Positions 12,964 through 24,410 of a stretch of 64,000 nt of DNA are shown here, one piece after another. The stretch is from Anopheles merus (taxonomy: Eukaryota > Arthropoda > Insecta > Diptera > Culicidae). The DNA lies in contig NC_054082.1 of the NCBI RefSeq assembly GCF_017562075.2, forward strand, positions 32,023,148 to 32,087,147. Direction: 5' to 3'. Positions within the stretch are counted from its first letter, which is position 1. The number at the start of each line of letters is the position of its first letter. The notes under the pieces are model-generated. The model did not search any database, was not told where the DNA came from, and was given only the letters and a program-made list of their open reading frames with translations. Both the position numbers and the translations under genes were made by a program.

Positions 12964-14138
12964 AAAACACTGGGTTAGTGTTGCCGTTTATTAAAGTGCC
13001 TACAGAACATGGTTTTATTAAACTCCTAGTCGATAGTGGTGCAAATATAAACATTATTTCGGAGAAGTGGGCAAATGTGATAGGGAGTGAAACAGTTAGA
13101 AGTGAAACAAAACAGTTTAAAAGTGTTGCCGGGATAGGAAGTGCTTCGCAAGTAGTTTTTCTTGATATTTTCTCTCCAGTGCTAGAAACAAAATATAAAT
13201 TTGTGGTGTACAACTTTCACGACTTTTTTGATGGCATAATTGGGACTGAAATAGTATTTGCACACAATATCAATTTAATTACACGTGCCCGAGAGATCGA
13301 ACTCACAAAGCCGGACAATAGCAAGTATAAAATACCACTGCATTTCTATTATCCGAAAAAAATGTGCCGTGAGTATAGTAGTGTGACAATCGATCAGATA
13401 CTTGACGTAGAATCTAACACACACATCGCACACCTAACAAGAGAAGAGCGAGAATCTCTCGTTACAGTTCTTAACCAACACAGTCATGCTTTTCACGATA
13501 CAGACTCAAAGCTGACGTGTACCACTAATGTCGAATGTCGAATAAGAACCACAGATGATGCACCGGTGTACCAAAAAAGCTATCCCTACCCCGTCGCTTA
13601 TAAAAACGAAGTGGAACAGCAAATTTCAAAGATGTTAGCGGACGGTATTATTCGTCCTTCACGATCCGCCTGGAACTCGCCACTTTGGGTCGTTCAAAAA
13701 AAGGGAAACAGTGAATGTTCTGACGGAGAGAAAAAGTTACGATTAGTGATCGATTATAGGCGTCTTAATCAGAAAACCATCTCTGAAAAATACCCTATCC
13801 CAGACATACAAAATATTCTTGACCAGTTAGGTGGGAATAAATATTTCACTACACTCGACCTTGCTTCTAGTTTCCATCAAATTAAGGTCAATGATCTCGA
13901 CATAGAAAAAACAGCATTCTCTGTTAATAGCGGAAAGTATGAGTTTTTACGAATGCCATTTGGCTTGAAAAATGCGCCAGCCATTTTCCAACGTGCAATA
14001 GACGATGTGTTTCGTGAACACATAGGAAAAATTTGCTATGTCTACATAGACGATCTTGTGGTTTTTTGGACGCAATTTAACCGAACATATCCACAACTTA
14101 AAAGTAATTTTGTCCACTTTGGAAGAAGCGAATCTTAA
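12915..14138 (+). CDS. pol: Retrotransposon Pol, 5' part (protease and reverse transcriptase)
   Basis: This is an open frame in the -1 register relative to gag. An aspartic protease active site (D-S-G-A) lies at 13032-13043. Reverse transcriptase motifs follow, including LRLVIDYRRLN, the FTTLDLASSFHQI block and the catalytic Y-I-D-D at 14043-14054. Just after YIDD the frame meets a run of six T (14062-14067) and continues out of register to a stop at 14138. The remaining reverse transcriptase, RNase H and integrase are in the +1 frame. This looks like a one-base insertion in a homopolymer, either a real inactivating mutation or a sequencing error. Translation probably enters from gag by frameshifting rather than at its own ATG. 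Confidence 0.85.
   Translation, partial: PNFFWDRLQYQQPVKVKNTGLVLPFIKVPTEHGFIKLLVDSGANINIISEKWANVIGSETVRSETKQFKSVAGIGSASQVVFLDIFSPVLETKYKFVVYNFHDFFDGIIGTEIVFAHNINLITRAREIELTKPDNSKYKIPLHFYYPKKMCREYSSVTIDQILDVESNTHIAHLTREERESLVTVLNQHSHAFHDTDSKLTCTTNVECRIRTTDDAPVYQKSYPYPVAYKNEVEQQISKMLADGIIRPSRSAWNSPLWVVQKKGNSECSDGEKKLRLVIDYRRLNQKTISEKYPIPDIQNILDQLGGNKYFTTLDLASSFHQIKVNDLDIEKTAFSVNSGKYEFLRMPFGLKNAPAIFQRAIDDVFREHIGKICYVYIDDLVVFWTQFNRTYPQLKSNFVHFGRSES
12921..12927 (+). promoter_or_regulatory. Probable -1 ribosomal frameshift site (T7)
   Basis: The heptamer TTTTTTT is positioned X-XXY-YYZ relative to the gag frame, 36 bases before the gag stop. The -1 frame is open from 12915 onward into protease. 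No downstream pseudoknot was worked out. Confidence 0.6.
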
Positions 14139-16176
14139 AGTTCAGCTACAAAAATCGAAATTTCTTTGTCAAAGTGTGGAATATCTCGGTTATATAATTA
14201 CGTTGGATGGAATAAGACCTAACCAAGCTAAGATATTGACCATAAAAAACTGGCCAAAACCAACTAACACAAAGGAATTAAGAAGTTTTTTAGGCATGGT
14301 CGGCTACTATCGACGGTTTATCAAAGGGTATGCTGATCTAACTAAACCCTTGTCTAACCATTTACGAGGAAAAAATAATTCTGATTCTTCACCAATCGAA
14401 CTTACATCAGAAGAGTTAAAATGTTTCGAAAGTATGAAACAGGTAATATCGGGAAACGATATTCTTACGTACCCAGACTTCGACAAACCCTTTCTGATAA
14501 CAACTGATGCCTCTAACTACGCCATAGGCGCCGTGCTCAGTCAAGGTGAAGTGGGGAAGGATAAACCAATACATTTTGCCTCGCGAACGCTTAACAAAAG
14601 AGAAGAAAATTTTTCAGCGACTGAAAAAGAGATGTTAGCAATTTATTGGTCGCTGAAAGTTTTTCGAAACTACATCTACGGTCAAAAGTTTAAAATCATA
14701 ACAGACCATCAGCCTCTAACATTTTCACTATCGTCAAAAAACGTCAATACCAAACTAAAGCGCTGGAAATCTTACTTAGAGGAACACGACTACGAAATGG
14801 TGTATACACCTGGTAAAAATAACGTGGTTGCCGACGCGCTCAGTCGCGTTCAGATATTTAGCCTAACGTCAACTCAGCATTCTGCTGAAGAAGACAGCTC
14901 AGACATGATTGAATGTACAGAAGCTCCTCTTAACGCTTTCAAGCTTCAAATAGTGTTAGAGAAGGATGCTAATGAGGATATTCTAGTTTCCTATCCTTTT
15001 CCCGGGTTCAAAAAAGTAATAATTAGAATGCACAATTTTACAGAACAGTCTCTTACGGATATTATTAAGAAATACTTCATTCCTAATAAATTAACCGGTT
15101 TGAATTGTTCAGAAGAAATCCTAGGAAAATTTCAAAATATCTTCAAAGAATATTCAAGCACAAGAATGTATAAGATACGTTTCACGCAAAATATTTTGAA
15201 GGATATTACGAACACAGAAGAACAAGAAAACATTATACAAGTTGAACACGAAAGGGCCCATCGAGGCATAGAGGAAAACAAACGTAAAATTTTGAGGAAA
15301 TTTTATTTTCCCAAAATGACACAAAAAATTAGAAATTTCATTAAAGTTTGCGATGCGTGCAATACATGCAAATATGATAGGCGACCATTGAAAGTACAAT
15401 TGCAGGAAACACCTATACCAAACCATCCTTTTGAGATTTTGCACTTGGACATATACCAGATAGACGGGGAAAGCTTTCTTTCAAGTGTTGATAAATTTTC
15501 GAAATTTGGAAGAATGATCCCCATTAAATCAAAACAAACGATTCATATTAGAAAAGCTTTCGAACAAACAATTACATCATATATAATTCCATCTATTGTA
15601 GTAACGGATAACGAGAAATCTTTTCTATCAGCAGAAATTCGAGGGATAATGCTAGACCTTAATATAACAGCTTACATCACACCAAGCAATAAATCTGAGG
15701 TTAATGGTCAAGTAGAACGCTTCCATTCTACGATTACCGAAATGTATCGCATACAAAAACGTCTGCAACCTAACTACTCAACTAAAAGGCGTATGGCGAT
15801 AGTAGTAGGAAAATACAACGACACTATACATAGTGTAACTAAGAAAACTCCAAAAGAAATCCTTTTAGGTATTTCTCAAAATCCAGCATCCGTTGAAGAA
15901 ATTGACGAAGTTAGAAATAGGATTTATGATGAGGTAATTGTACAATTGAAACAAGCTCAAAGCAAGCAACAAAAAACTCATAATAAACTAAGGCAAGTAC
16001 CTCCGCAGTTAGAAGTAGGGCAAGAAATCTTTGTAAAAGATAAAGTCTTCAAGGGGAAAGAAAAGCCCATATTTAAGAGGAATTTCGTGCAAGATGACAA
16101 ACGTGTCACTGTTCAAAATGAAAATAACTTTAAAATACACAAAACAAATGTCAAAAACTTAATCATCTCCAAATAA
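14056..16176 (+). CDS. pol: Retrotransposon Pol, 3' part (RT end, RNase H, integrase)
   Basis: This open frame of about 700 codons continues pol after the T-run break at 14062-14067. In order it carries the end of reverse transcriptase (SKFLCQSVEYLGYIIT), RNase H (TTDASNYAIGAVLSQ; the ADALSR motif), an integrase HHCC zinc-binding region (two histidines in EHERAHRG, cysteines in CDACNTC) and a DDE catalytic core. The three acidic residues are seen in LHLDIYQID, VVTDNEKSF and VNGQVERFH. The usual C-terminal integrase extension follows. Apart from the upstream frame change no stop or gap is seen, which fits a very young copy. Confidence 0.87.
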   Translation: MWFFGRNLTEHIHNLKVILSTLEEANLKVQLQKSKFLCQSVEYLGYIITLDGIRPNQAKILTIKNWPKPTNTKELRSFLGMVGYYRRFIKGYADLTKPLSNHLRGKNNSDSSPIELTSEELKCFESMKQVISGNDILTYPDFDKPFLITTDASNYAIGAVLSQGEVGKDKPIHFASRTLNKREENFSATEKEMLAIYWSLKVFRNYIYGQKFKIITDHQPLTFSLSSKNVNTKLKRWKSYLEEHDYEMVYTPGKNNVVADALSRVQIFSLTSTQHSAEEDSSDMIECTEAPLNAFKLQIVLEKDANEDILVSYPFPGFKKVIIRMHNFTEQSLTDIIKKYFIPNKLTGLNCSEEILGKFQNIFKEYSSTRMYKIRFTQNILKDITNTEEQENIIQVEHERAHRGIEENKRKILRKFYFPKMTQKIRNFIKVCDACNTCKYDRRPLKVQLQETPIPNHPFEILHLDIYQIDGESFLSSVDKFSKFGRMIPIKSKQTIHIRKAFEQTITSYIIPSIVVTDNEKSFLSAEIRGIMLDLNITAYITPSNKSEVNGQVERFHSTITEMYRIQKRLQPNYSTKRRMAIVVGKYNDTIHSVTKKTPKEILLGISQNPASVEEIDEVRNRIYDEVIVQLKQAQSKQQKTHNKLRQVPPQLEVGQEIFVKDKVFKGKEKPIFKRNFVQDDKRVTVQNENNFKIHKTNVKNLIISK

Positions 16177-16241
16177 CTATATACCGATTTTTTTTTGGCT
16201 CTAAAGTTGATTCAGGAGAATCAACACTAGAAGGATGGGGC

Positions 16242-16429
16242 AGTTACCACGTTGTAAATATCTTATTAGTATTTGTATAGGTTATTAGATATAGCGTTAA
16301 GTAGTATTGCGTTGATAGTGTTAGATCTAATTAGAAGTATGCGTGAAACACATATGTAATGGATATTTTTGGTAGAATAAACTCAGTCTGTAAGCAACCT
16401 CCGAAGAGAAGCGACTCGACTCGATAACT
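16242..16429 (+). repeat. 3' LTR
   Basis: This is an identical copy of 11685-11872. It is preceded by the polypurine tract AAGGATGGGG (16231-16240) and followed by the right-hand TGGA target duplication. Confidence 0.95.
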
Positions 16430-16433
16430 TGGA

Positions 16434-18507
16434 TGCAACAACGTTAGGTACAATTTTTCCAATGCTTTTTTTGTTGGATCTAGTGTTGTTCATGCATGGT
16501 TTCCTGGCATATTGTTGAAATATACTACATTGTTATCATATACTTGGCCCAACTAGTTCGGCATTTAACGAAAGAGCAATCGACCAACAGCAAGCTACTT
16601 TAACATGCCAATTTTAAGCTAACACCATGCAGGTGCTCCGTTAATTAAAAGGTGTTATTTGTTGCCTTTAAAACGTTCGTTTTTTATGCAGGTTTTTTCA
16701 TATCATTTCCTGTAACGTTTTTTGTTTTGCCAGAAGGGCCTTCACATTTCGGAGTAAAGAGAAGATGTACCTATACCTGGGCATGTTATTTTAGGTAGGT
16801 AAAATCTATTAAACAACAAAGGGGTTTTTTTCGGCTGACACATTTTTGCTCTCGTTCAAAATGCTAGTAATATTTATTGGCTCATTTATTGCTTACAACA
16901 TGCTTCAATAAACACATACTGTGCTTTGCTAGTAAGTGTTGGATAAAATTAATAATACTCCTTTCTATAACCATTCTTAAAGTTTACATTTGAGCTTCAT
17001 TGAATGAATTTGATAAAAGGAGTGAAAAAAAAAAGATTTTTTGTGCTGAAAATAACATCTTCACGCCACATTCGCGAAGCACACGGTGCAGCAGGCGACG
17101 TTTGTTGTTGGGAAATTTAATTAAAAACTGTGTTCCTAGGTTTACTTCGCGCCTGCATACGAAAATTCGCTCTTATGAAGTGCTTACAGAAAGAGCAAAA
17201 TCCGGCATAAAATTAATATGGCCCGTTGGTAGGACCGTTCTGCATTTACGGCATTTTCGTTTCATTTTAAAGCAACTAGAACATTTTATCAGGCCACGCG
17301 AAAGAACCATGTCTGTAGCTCGAAACAATTGGCCAACACATGGCAGGGGTGGCGAGCAAACCCTACAACGAGCACAATGAGAAGCAAATGTGTACGGAGC
17401 CGATAACTGCATACACACGGTCGGTGCAGTAACAGTGCCGGCAGGCACTAATTAGAGAAATTAAATAGGAAGCCACTAGAATAAGCAAAATCGGGTTCGC
17501 CGTTGCAAAGGCAAAAAAAAGATAAGTAACAATTTTGGCGTACAGGTTGAACTTCCTTACCTTTGGACGCTGCGCTAGTGCACACAAAGAATGTGTTTGT
17601 GTTGTGCTGTGGTAGATAGGGTATTCTTGCCATTTCGTTGTTCACCATTTTAAGGGTAATATTTAACAGAAGCTGCCTTTGAAGGTGCAGTACACGTACG
17701 AGCGAAATAGTAAAGTAGTTTGTTCATAAAATTAATTCAACAGACTATAGATTTCAAATAGTAAGCATGTGCTAGTTTTATTTGTTTATTTTTTCTTTTA
17801 TGGGTGATTATTTTGGATTAATGTTTTGCTCGAATACGAGCATTGCATAGTAAAGGCCAAATTTTTCCTTCAAGCAAACATTGATTTGATTAAGATTGTT
17901 ATTGTCGTTTGATCCCATTACAATGCAGCAGGCAGATTACGTTGTTCTGCTAACGAAGCGGGATCCTTCAAGGAGAGATTACTTTACGCGACTACATAGT
18001 ACAGTGTTTGTGCAGCTAGACTTCCCTGCTTAACCTTTTGGAGCTTTATTTCATAGACTGTTAAGACAAGAAGTTCCGCTTCATGGCGCGTAGCATTTGA
18101 TCCCTTGGTCGATTTGTAAAGCTTTTTTTTTCTTTCCCAGTCCTCCCATTTGCTTTCCCACTTTCTGTGTCGACCAGTTGCTTAGTTACGCATTGCTTTG
18201 CTAAACGAAGCGAATATTTAAGGGTATGAGGATGAATGAGTATGGCTGGGCGCTTGAGCTGTGCTACGAGGAATCCGAGGATAATCCGATGTTACACTTG
18301 GCTTATGTAAGATACTGGTTCTAGTTGAGTGCAGGATAAAGTTCTGAGGATTTATCATGGGATAGGGATTTTGAATTTTATATTTTGAGAGGTGAGCGAT
18401 GTAAATTTTTGTAACTTGTTTAGACAATTGTAAGTTTAACGAAACTATGATTAATGTGTCGTACAGCTAGAGATGAATCTATGTACACTACGCATTGTCA
18501 AATAATG
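16434..18507. other. Intergenic DNA, no supported gene
   Basis: No gene was found. Open frames such as 17000-17380 (+) and 17173-17448 (-) are antisense to each other and show no domain. Confidence 0.6.
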
Positions 18508-18662
18508 CTCTAAATCAGCTGTGTCAAACACATTTCATCAGAGGGCCGCAAGTACAGATTTTCAGTGATTCGCGGGCCGCAAAGTTGAGAATAAAAAATA
18601 TACCTCAATATTTAAATAAAATACTGTAAAATTATTATTGTTCATTATGACGCCTCTTTCCC

Positions 18663-19149
18663 CAACATAGGTTTGAGAAGGACGGAAGTATCTTTACGAT
18701 AATATTACTCTGATAGGTATATTAAAATATTTTGTACGAGCAAGTGGTGGCATCGGAAAACTCTCAGAGGAACTGTCCGAGTCATACACACACCCAAGAT
18801 GACCAACATAGTTTCATCAAGAAAAAACGGGTCATACTTCATCGAATACAATGGTATTGCCTAGCATCCTTTACGTAGCCCGCCAACAACCATTAAATGG
18901 ATCTGGCGCACCACTTATCAGGACACAACTGCGACATGCATATTGCCAGTTCCACTAGTGCCAATGATTGGCTCTAGGGCACTACCTTCCGAAGCAGTTG
19001 AACCTAATTTATTGTATGTGGAATTTGCCACTTACAATCATCAATGAGTGAATCCTGTTGTGACCTCCCAGACCGTGTGCAAACTGTTAATTACCCCAAA
19101 TAGATCCCGAATATCCACTTGTACGCGCGCGTGTCTCAAACCTATGTTG
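18663..19149. repeat. Internal inverted repeat inside the hAT-like element
   Basis: CAACATAGGTTTGAGA at 18663-18678 recurs as its reverse complement at 19134-19149. This could mark the ends of a second small element inserted in the first, but I see no clear target duplication. Confidence 0.5.
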
Positions 19150-19300
19150 AATCTTTCTTATATTTTTTCTAATTTTAATTATAGTATATAAAGAAAAATC
19201 TTATAAGCATCATAAAGATCGTGATGACAACTGCAGTTACACATTTAATAATGACATGAGACATCTACACATATTTCATTGTTAAACAAATTGAATTTTG

Positions 19301-19510
19301 GGCCGATCTGGTGGTACAGTCGTCAACTTGCACGACTTAACAACATGCCCGTCATGGGTTCAAGCCCCGAATAGACCGTGCTCCCATACGTAGGACTGGC
19401 TATCCTGCTATAGTAACAATAAGTCACTGAAAGCCAAGCTCACTTCACTAGTGGGTACAGGCAGGCCTTGACCGACAACGGTTATTGTGCTAATGAAGAA
19501 GATGAAGAAG
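19301..19510 (+). mobile_element. tRNA-derived SINE, copy 2, nested in the hAT-like element
   Basis: Box A and box B match copy 1, and the 3' end is GAAGAAGATGAAGAAG. The flanks carry a near-perfect target duplication, AAACAAATTGAATTTTG (19284-19300) and AAACAAATTGACTTTTTG (19511-19528). Its 3' half includes TCACTTCACTAGTGGGTACAGG, shared with copy 5 but not copy 1. Confidence 0.88.
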
Positions 19511-20101
19511 AAACAAATTGACTTTTTGTACTCCTTGCTTCAAATCTGGAATCGTTCCTTATTTAAAAATGTGTGATGTTAGTTTTCATTGTGCTCTTAA
19601 AAAAAATGTTTAATATACTTTTAAAGTCACATGCTATTTCTTTTATCCTTATTATTGAAATAGGATATTTTTCATTTGTCGCGTTCTCACACGGCAGTTC
19701 TGTTAGAAAATATCGCTCAACCCTACTTTTTCACTGAGGTAGGGGAAATCTAGCTGCCTGTTCTGAGCTATCCATCGCTGGATGCATAACAAATAATATG
19801 TGCCTGCAATTTTTTGACAGTTTAAGAGAAAAATTGTAATAAATCGTGTTTAAACATTAGTTTTTGCTAATTTCCAAGTCCCAAATGTTCTGGTGGTATA
19901 TTCATTTCTTATAACAAGAACCCGTTGTTTATGAATAATTTTTTTAAAATACGGAAATTTTATACGACGCAAATAGTAAGAACAGATTTTGGGTTTGCAC
20001 TGCTTACAGCACTTTTCAAAATATTCTCGCGGGCCGCATTTATTATCTACGTGGGCCGCATGCGGCCCGCGGGCCGCCAGTTTGACATACCTGCTCTAAA
20101 T

Positions 20102-23100
20102 TGATACAAGTGTATCGTATGTTTTTCAGACTTCATACATTTTACATTTCAATGTAATACTTTTTAATGATACAATTTTTAAACGTGCCTTTTTTGTTGA
20201 CTTTTTTTTAGCTGGTAGCAACAGCCAATTGCCGGAGAAATAACAAAGCTTCTGCGATATGGTGGTACCATTAGATATGCTTGCCAGGAGGCTTACTAGA
20301 GGCAAGTATATAATGAATAGTCCATTAGCATCTGGAAACATACGTACGGTAGAGTCGTAAAATACCATTGATCTTTTTCGTTCGGATATCTACTCGTGCG
20401 CTTACGTAGTCGAGAAAGAAAAGTAAAATGATGCAATGTAACTGTTGTAAACATAATCCGTTTTGTTGTAATTTTTTTTCCAAAATCCACATAAAACTGG
20501 CACCTTTCTTAAATTTGCTTCAATTTACGTAGATTAAACGTAACCTAGCATTACAATACGTTTCAAAATAACCTGTTTATCGCACCCACACCCACAAATG
20601 GGCGACCGAAGTGGGTTGGAAATCCCGTTTTATTTATCGCATTGGAAAATTGCCGTCCGGTATTTGGTTGGCCGTTAAACCGGCAGGTAATATTCCGAGC
20701 ACATCCCACACGGGCACATCACGTCAAATGACAGCAAGTCAATGCGGTGGTCAACCGCAGAGATTATGCCATCAGCAAAGCGGCTCCCGAGAGCTGAACA
20801 CCTAATGATGTTTACGCGTCCGTGCAGTTGCAACTAGCGCAATACCGAGGGGCATTAGTGGGCATCGGTTTGCGAGCAGTGCCAAAGCTAGATTCCGATC
20901 AAGGGTGACCACAACAGATCGTGTAAAGTTTGTTTACGCCCAATGTGAGGTGGGCATTGAAATGGTAGTGGTGAATGTGTTTTGCCTACGGGGTTGTGGA
21001 TATAGCTATGAATAGATGCCATTTGCGTGTGTTTTTGGTAATAGGTGATCGTTGCATTGTTAAACTTGGTTTGCAGGGATGAGTGCAAATGTGAAAAATG
21101 CACGGAAAACATGTACGGAGTTTGTTTGTTAATACGTGTTGCTATATGTATAATAATACATTGATAGACATTGATTTAAGAGACATTGTATAAAGTAGCG
21201 CTAAACACATCAACAATCTACTTACTCGATTGCAAATCTTCGATTGCTTCGTATATGTAGATGGTCGTAGGGGGTTGCGATTCGGTGGCTTTCACACACT
21301 CCAGCATAACCCAAATGGAAAGTGCGCTAAAGGTAGGTGTTGTAGTATATCATCGATTTAGCACATGATTGCGTTTTATTGACTTTCTCTGCTGCTATCG
21401 TTTACGTGCCTTGTAGTTTCGCGATAGGCACGTACTCTATATCGCAACGGTGAAAGATTGCGTGCCTTGTCATCAAGATACTTCAAAGTAACAGATCTCT
21501 TCTTTGTTCATCACGTGTTTGAATCATTCGACAATAGATGCGTATCCTCGGTGTTGAACCGATGCGAACCTTTGTTCGTGATTGTGTCGATACTGGGATG
21601 AAACAAATTGTTGCGAGGGTTGTGATATGAAACGCAGTCAATCGTATCGGAAAGTGTAATGAACCATTGGGTGAAAGGATTTTGTTTTATTTCTAAAATG
21701 TTTCTCAAACGTGGTGTAGGTATCAAAACTTCAGATAAATTACTCCAATGGTACTGATCTTATACTTTTCTTTATGATAAACAATGTTCTAAATAATACA
21801 GAAAGGGTTGTTAAAAAGCAACCTGCTTAGTTGAACGATACGTCCTCTGCGTTTAAGCATTGAATGATTTTGAAATGTTAAGCTATTTTTCTAAACTTAT
21901 GCTACGAATCAAGCGAGTACCATTTTGCCTTGATCGTTTAAGCTTTCCTAAGCCCTCACCCTTAAGGCTTTACAGTAGCGCTCTGACAAATAGGGGAACT
22001 TCATTCAACATAAATTCCACAAATCCCCACTGATCGTCGATTACACCGTTTGTTTATTCACACATTACGTAGGATTTACGGCTCAGCTACAAGGAAGCGC
22101 ACATATAAGGCTTCAGACAAACGACAAGTAATTGATATCGAATTCAATATCGTGTTTCAGGTGTCCAATTTCGGGGTGAATATTGTTTCAGCTGCGAAGG
22201 GATGTTAAATAAGCTAACCCCATTTTTTAGAATTCTTGAAGGAATCATAATGCATTGTACTAAATCTTTAGTATAAAGCGGTGAACTGAAATTAAATTAT
22301 TTTACTTTGTTATATAACCGATTATAAAATTTAAACAGTGAGATCAGTTTTCCAGTCATAAATATACAATTATGTCATTCATTGGTTATCTGAAATATTT
22401 TTTGCTATCATTGACAGCGGAAACTTTATTAATACTTAATCTCGTTAACTGGTAGTAGGCTTTCTAATAATTTAAAGAATTATGCAGGATAATTAGTTGA
22501 TCATATCTCAGATAGCTCAGCAGAACGTTATGTTATTCCATAGATTATGGCAAGGAATGTTATAAGAAACCAAATTTGTATAAATTAGGATTATGTTGAC
22601 ATATTTATAAAAACACAGGACATTAACATCCTATTTCTTCCTGCAAACTATGGCATCAGTTACTATTGAGAATGAAATTGAAAAATCACTGCAGAAAGGT
22701 TAACTTAATATTGCCATTAAATAATAGAACGACGTTCACTGCTATTGAATTGGAATTGATTTTTAATGAGTTTGTTATAAACGTTGTCCATTTGTCAGAA
22801 TTTCATGTTGGGTGCATTGAAAATATATCAGATGGTCTGAGATACCGATCACGAAGTATTCTTAGAAACTTGGACAGCAATATTTCAGCTATTGTATCTT
22901 GGTTGACCACAATTCCTGCTATACAAAGAGCAACACAAGAATCAAAACAGTCTGAACGTGTTAGTTGTGGCAAGAATATGATACCCATTACCATTGGGAC
23001 CGGTCAGAGATGTTGTTCATGTCGAGCATTCGTTGGAAACAAAACCTGATCGCCGTAAGAAATGATGAGCAATTTTCTATGATGCTTACGATTCCCCAGC

Positions 23101-23207
23101 CACCAGTAGGAAGGCCTAGTTTTCCCATTTGGTTGTAATAATAAATGTAAATAATATTTCACCATTATCGATGGTACGTATCGTATGGCTCGTTAAGTAT
23201 TGCACCT
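20102..23207. other. Intergenic DNA, no supported gene
   Basis: No gene I can support. 20550-20850 is locally GC-richer. 21770-22660 is AT-rich. An open frame at 22666-23049 (+, 127 codons) has a competing antisense frame and no recognisable domain. Confidence 0.5.
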
Positions 23208-23860
23208 TTACAGCGAAGAAACGCACTGCAGATCCTTCCGTATGCGCTGTGTACGTTGGTATAGTTTCAAGGGGGAAATATCACTTGGTAATTTGAGATA
23301 AAACGGCAAAGTAATGATCAGCACAATATCGAGTCGGGAGAACGATTCAAATATCAGTTTCCACAGAATGAGTATGTAGTAGCTTGCTGGATTGTGCTGG
23401 AAATGGGTCGCCGGGGATATGTATGCATTATCGAATCGTAATCGTATTGATGGAAGGGTTTTTTTCTGATTGGCCTGCAGTCCGAACATATTGTTTCATA
23501 TTTTTTAATAAAAATAATACACCTTTCTTGAAAATGCACCAACAAAAAATTCTGGTTTGAATGCGTGGTCAACATAAGGTCAACCTTGTATGAATATAGC
23601 GTGCTCTTTGGTGTAGACTTTTATCTGTAAACTGAGCAATATATTAACATGCAAAAATTCATTGTCTTCCTGGCCGGTTGGTCGGCACATTGTAACGCGA
23701 TACCGGGCTCGATACAGAAATTGATTGCTTCCGTTAGTTACCGCAACATCCGGTTGGCCCAATACACTGCATTGCAGCAACATTACATGGTCTTTAGTGA
23801 GCGAGGAGCCGGAAGGATACTCAGACGCTACCGACTCCCTAAGCGGAATATAGTTTTTGG
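23208..23860 (-). other. Coding-like stretches, unassigned
   Basis: Two minus-strand stretches read like protein. In the first (about 23580-23847) an acceptor-like TTCCGCTTAG is followed by an open frame containing KDHVMLLQCSVLGQPDVAV. The second (23208-23489) contains a hydrophobic segment (ESFSRLDIVLIITLPFYLKL). They lie downstream, on the same strand, of the candidate gene at 24411-24810 and might be further exons of it. However, I could not build an in-phase splice chain, and plus-strand frames compete. No function is suggested. Confidence 0.2.
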
Positions 23861-24410
23861 TAATGTTTCTTGTTATATTTTACACTTAAAAAAATACTAA
23901 TTATGAACATCGCTTTGGAGCTATTGCTATCTACAAACTTACAGGGCAAATGGGCATCAAACACTGCAGCCCTAGAAAACCTTGGTAGGTTGAAATATTT
24001 TGTTTCAATGAATGGGCAAAGTTTCAACGAACTTCATTTGTAGTTGCCTCTGTAATGGAATTAAACGAAAACGATTGAAAGTTCTTGCAGAGCATCAGCC
24101 AAGCCGGAGTGAGAACAAATTTCCGGAAAAGTACACATGTATGAATCATGAAAGTAAGGCGTACAGCACATTGCCTATGATAGTTTGTACAAGATTAACT
24201 AAGCTCTACCTCAGGGTTTGAAGGGGCTGTAGGAATAAGGGTTTCGAAAATGATGAAAAAAAAACCATCTCCGGTTCCGGCCATCAGCCGAAGCTACCTG
24301 TGTACGAAGACATAAAATTTATGAACGAAGCAAAGGGTAATTAACTTGTCAGCTTGCGTGAAGTTTTAATGTTATGACGTTATCCGTGCCATCTAATCAG
24401 GTTGCTTTGC

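Larger units (their letters stand above)
11685..16429 (+). mobile_element. Complete Ty3/Gypsy-type LTR retrotransposon
   Basis: This 4745-bp element has two 188-bp LTRs that I read as identical base for base. It is flanked by the 4-bp target duplication TGGA (11681-11684 and 16430-16433). The LTR ends form the short inverted repeat AGTTA...TAACT. A lysine-tRNA-like primer-binding site (TGGCGCCCGAA) begins on the last LTR base at 11872, and a purine tract (AAGGATGGGG) ends at 16240. Inside are gag and then pol in the order protease, reverse transcriptase, RNase H, integrase, which is the Ty3/Gypsy order. No envelope frame fits between 16176 and the 3' LTR. Identical LTRs imply a recent insertion. 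The pol frame is interrupted once, at a T run after the YIDD motif. Confidence 0.96.
18516..20093. mobile_element. Non-autonomous hAT-like DNA transposon
   Basis: The 1578-bp element is bounded by an 8-bp target duplication, CTCTAAAT, at 18508-18515 and 20094-20101, the hallmark length of hAT elements. The ends form an imperfect terminal inverted repeat (CAGCTGTGTCAAAC versus CAGGTATGTCAAAC). Subterminal GGGCCGC repeats occur at both ends, most densely at 20030-20080. No transposase frame remains. A SINE is nested at 19301-19510, and an internal 16-bp inverted repeat spans 18663-19149. Confidence 0.85.

Noticed and set aside
16177..16241. Possible envelope gene of the LTR element
   Set aside because: Only 65 bases separate pol from the 3' LTR, so no env frame is present.
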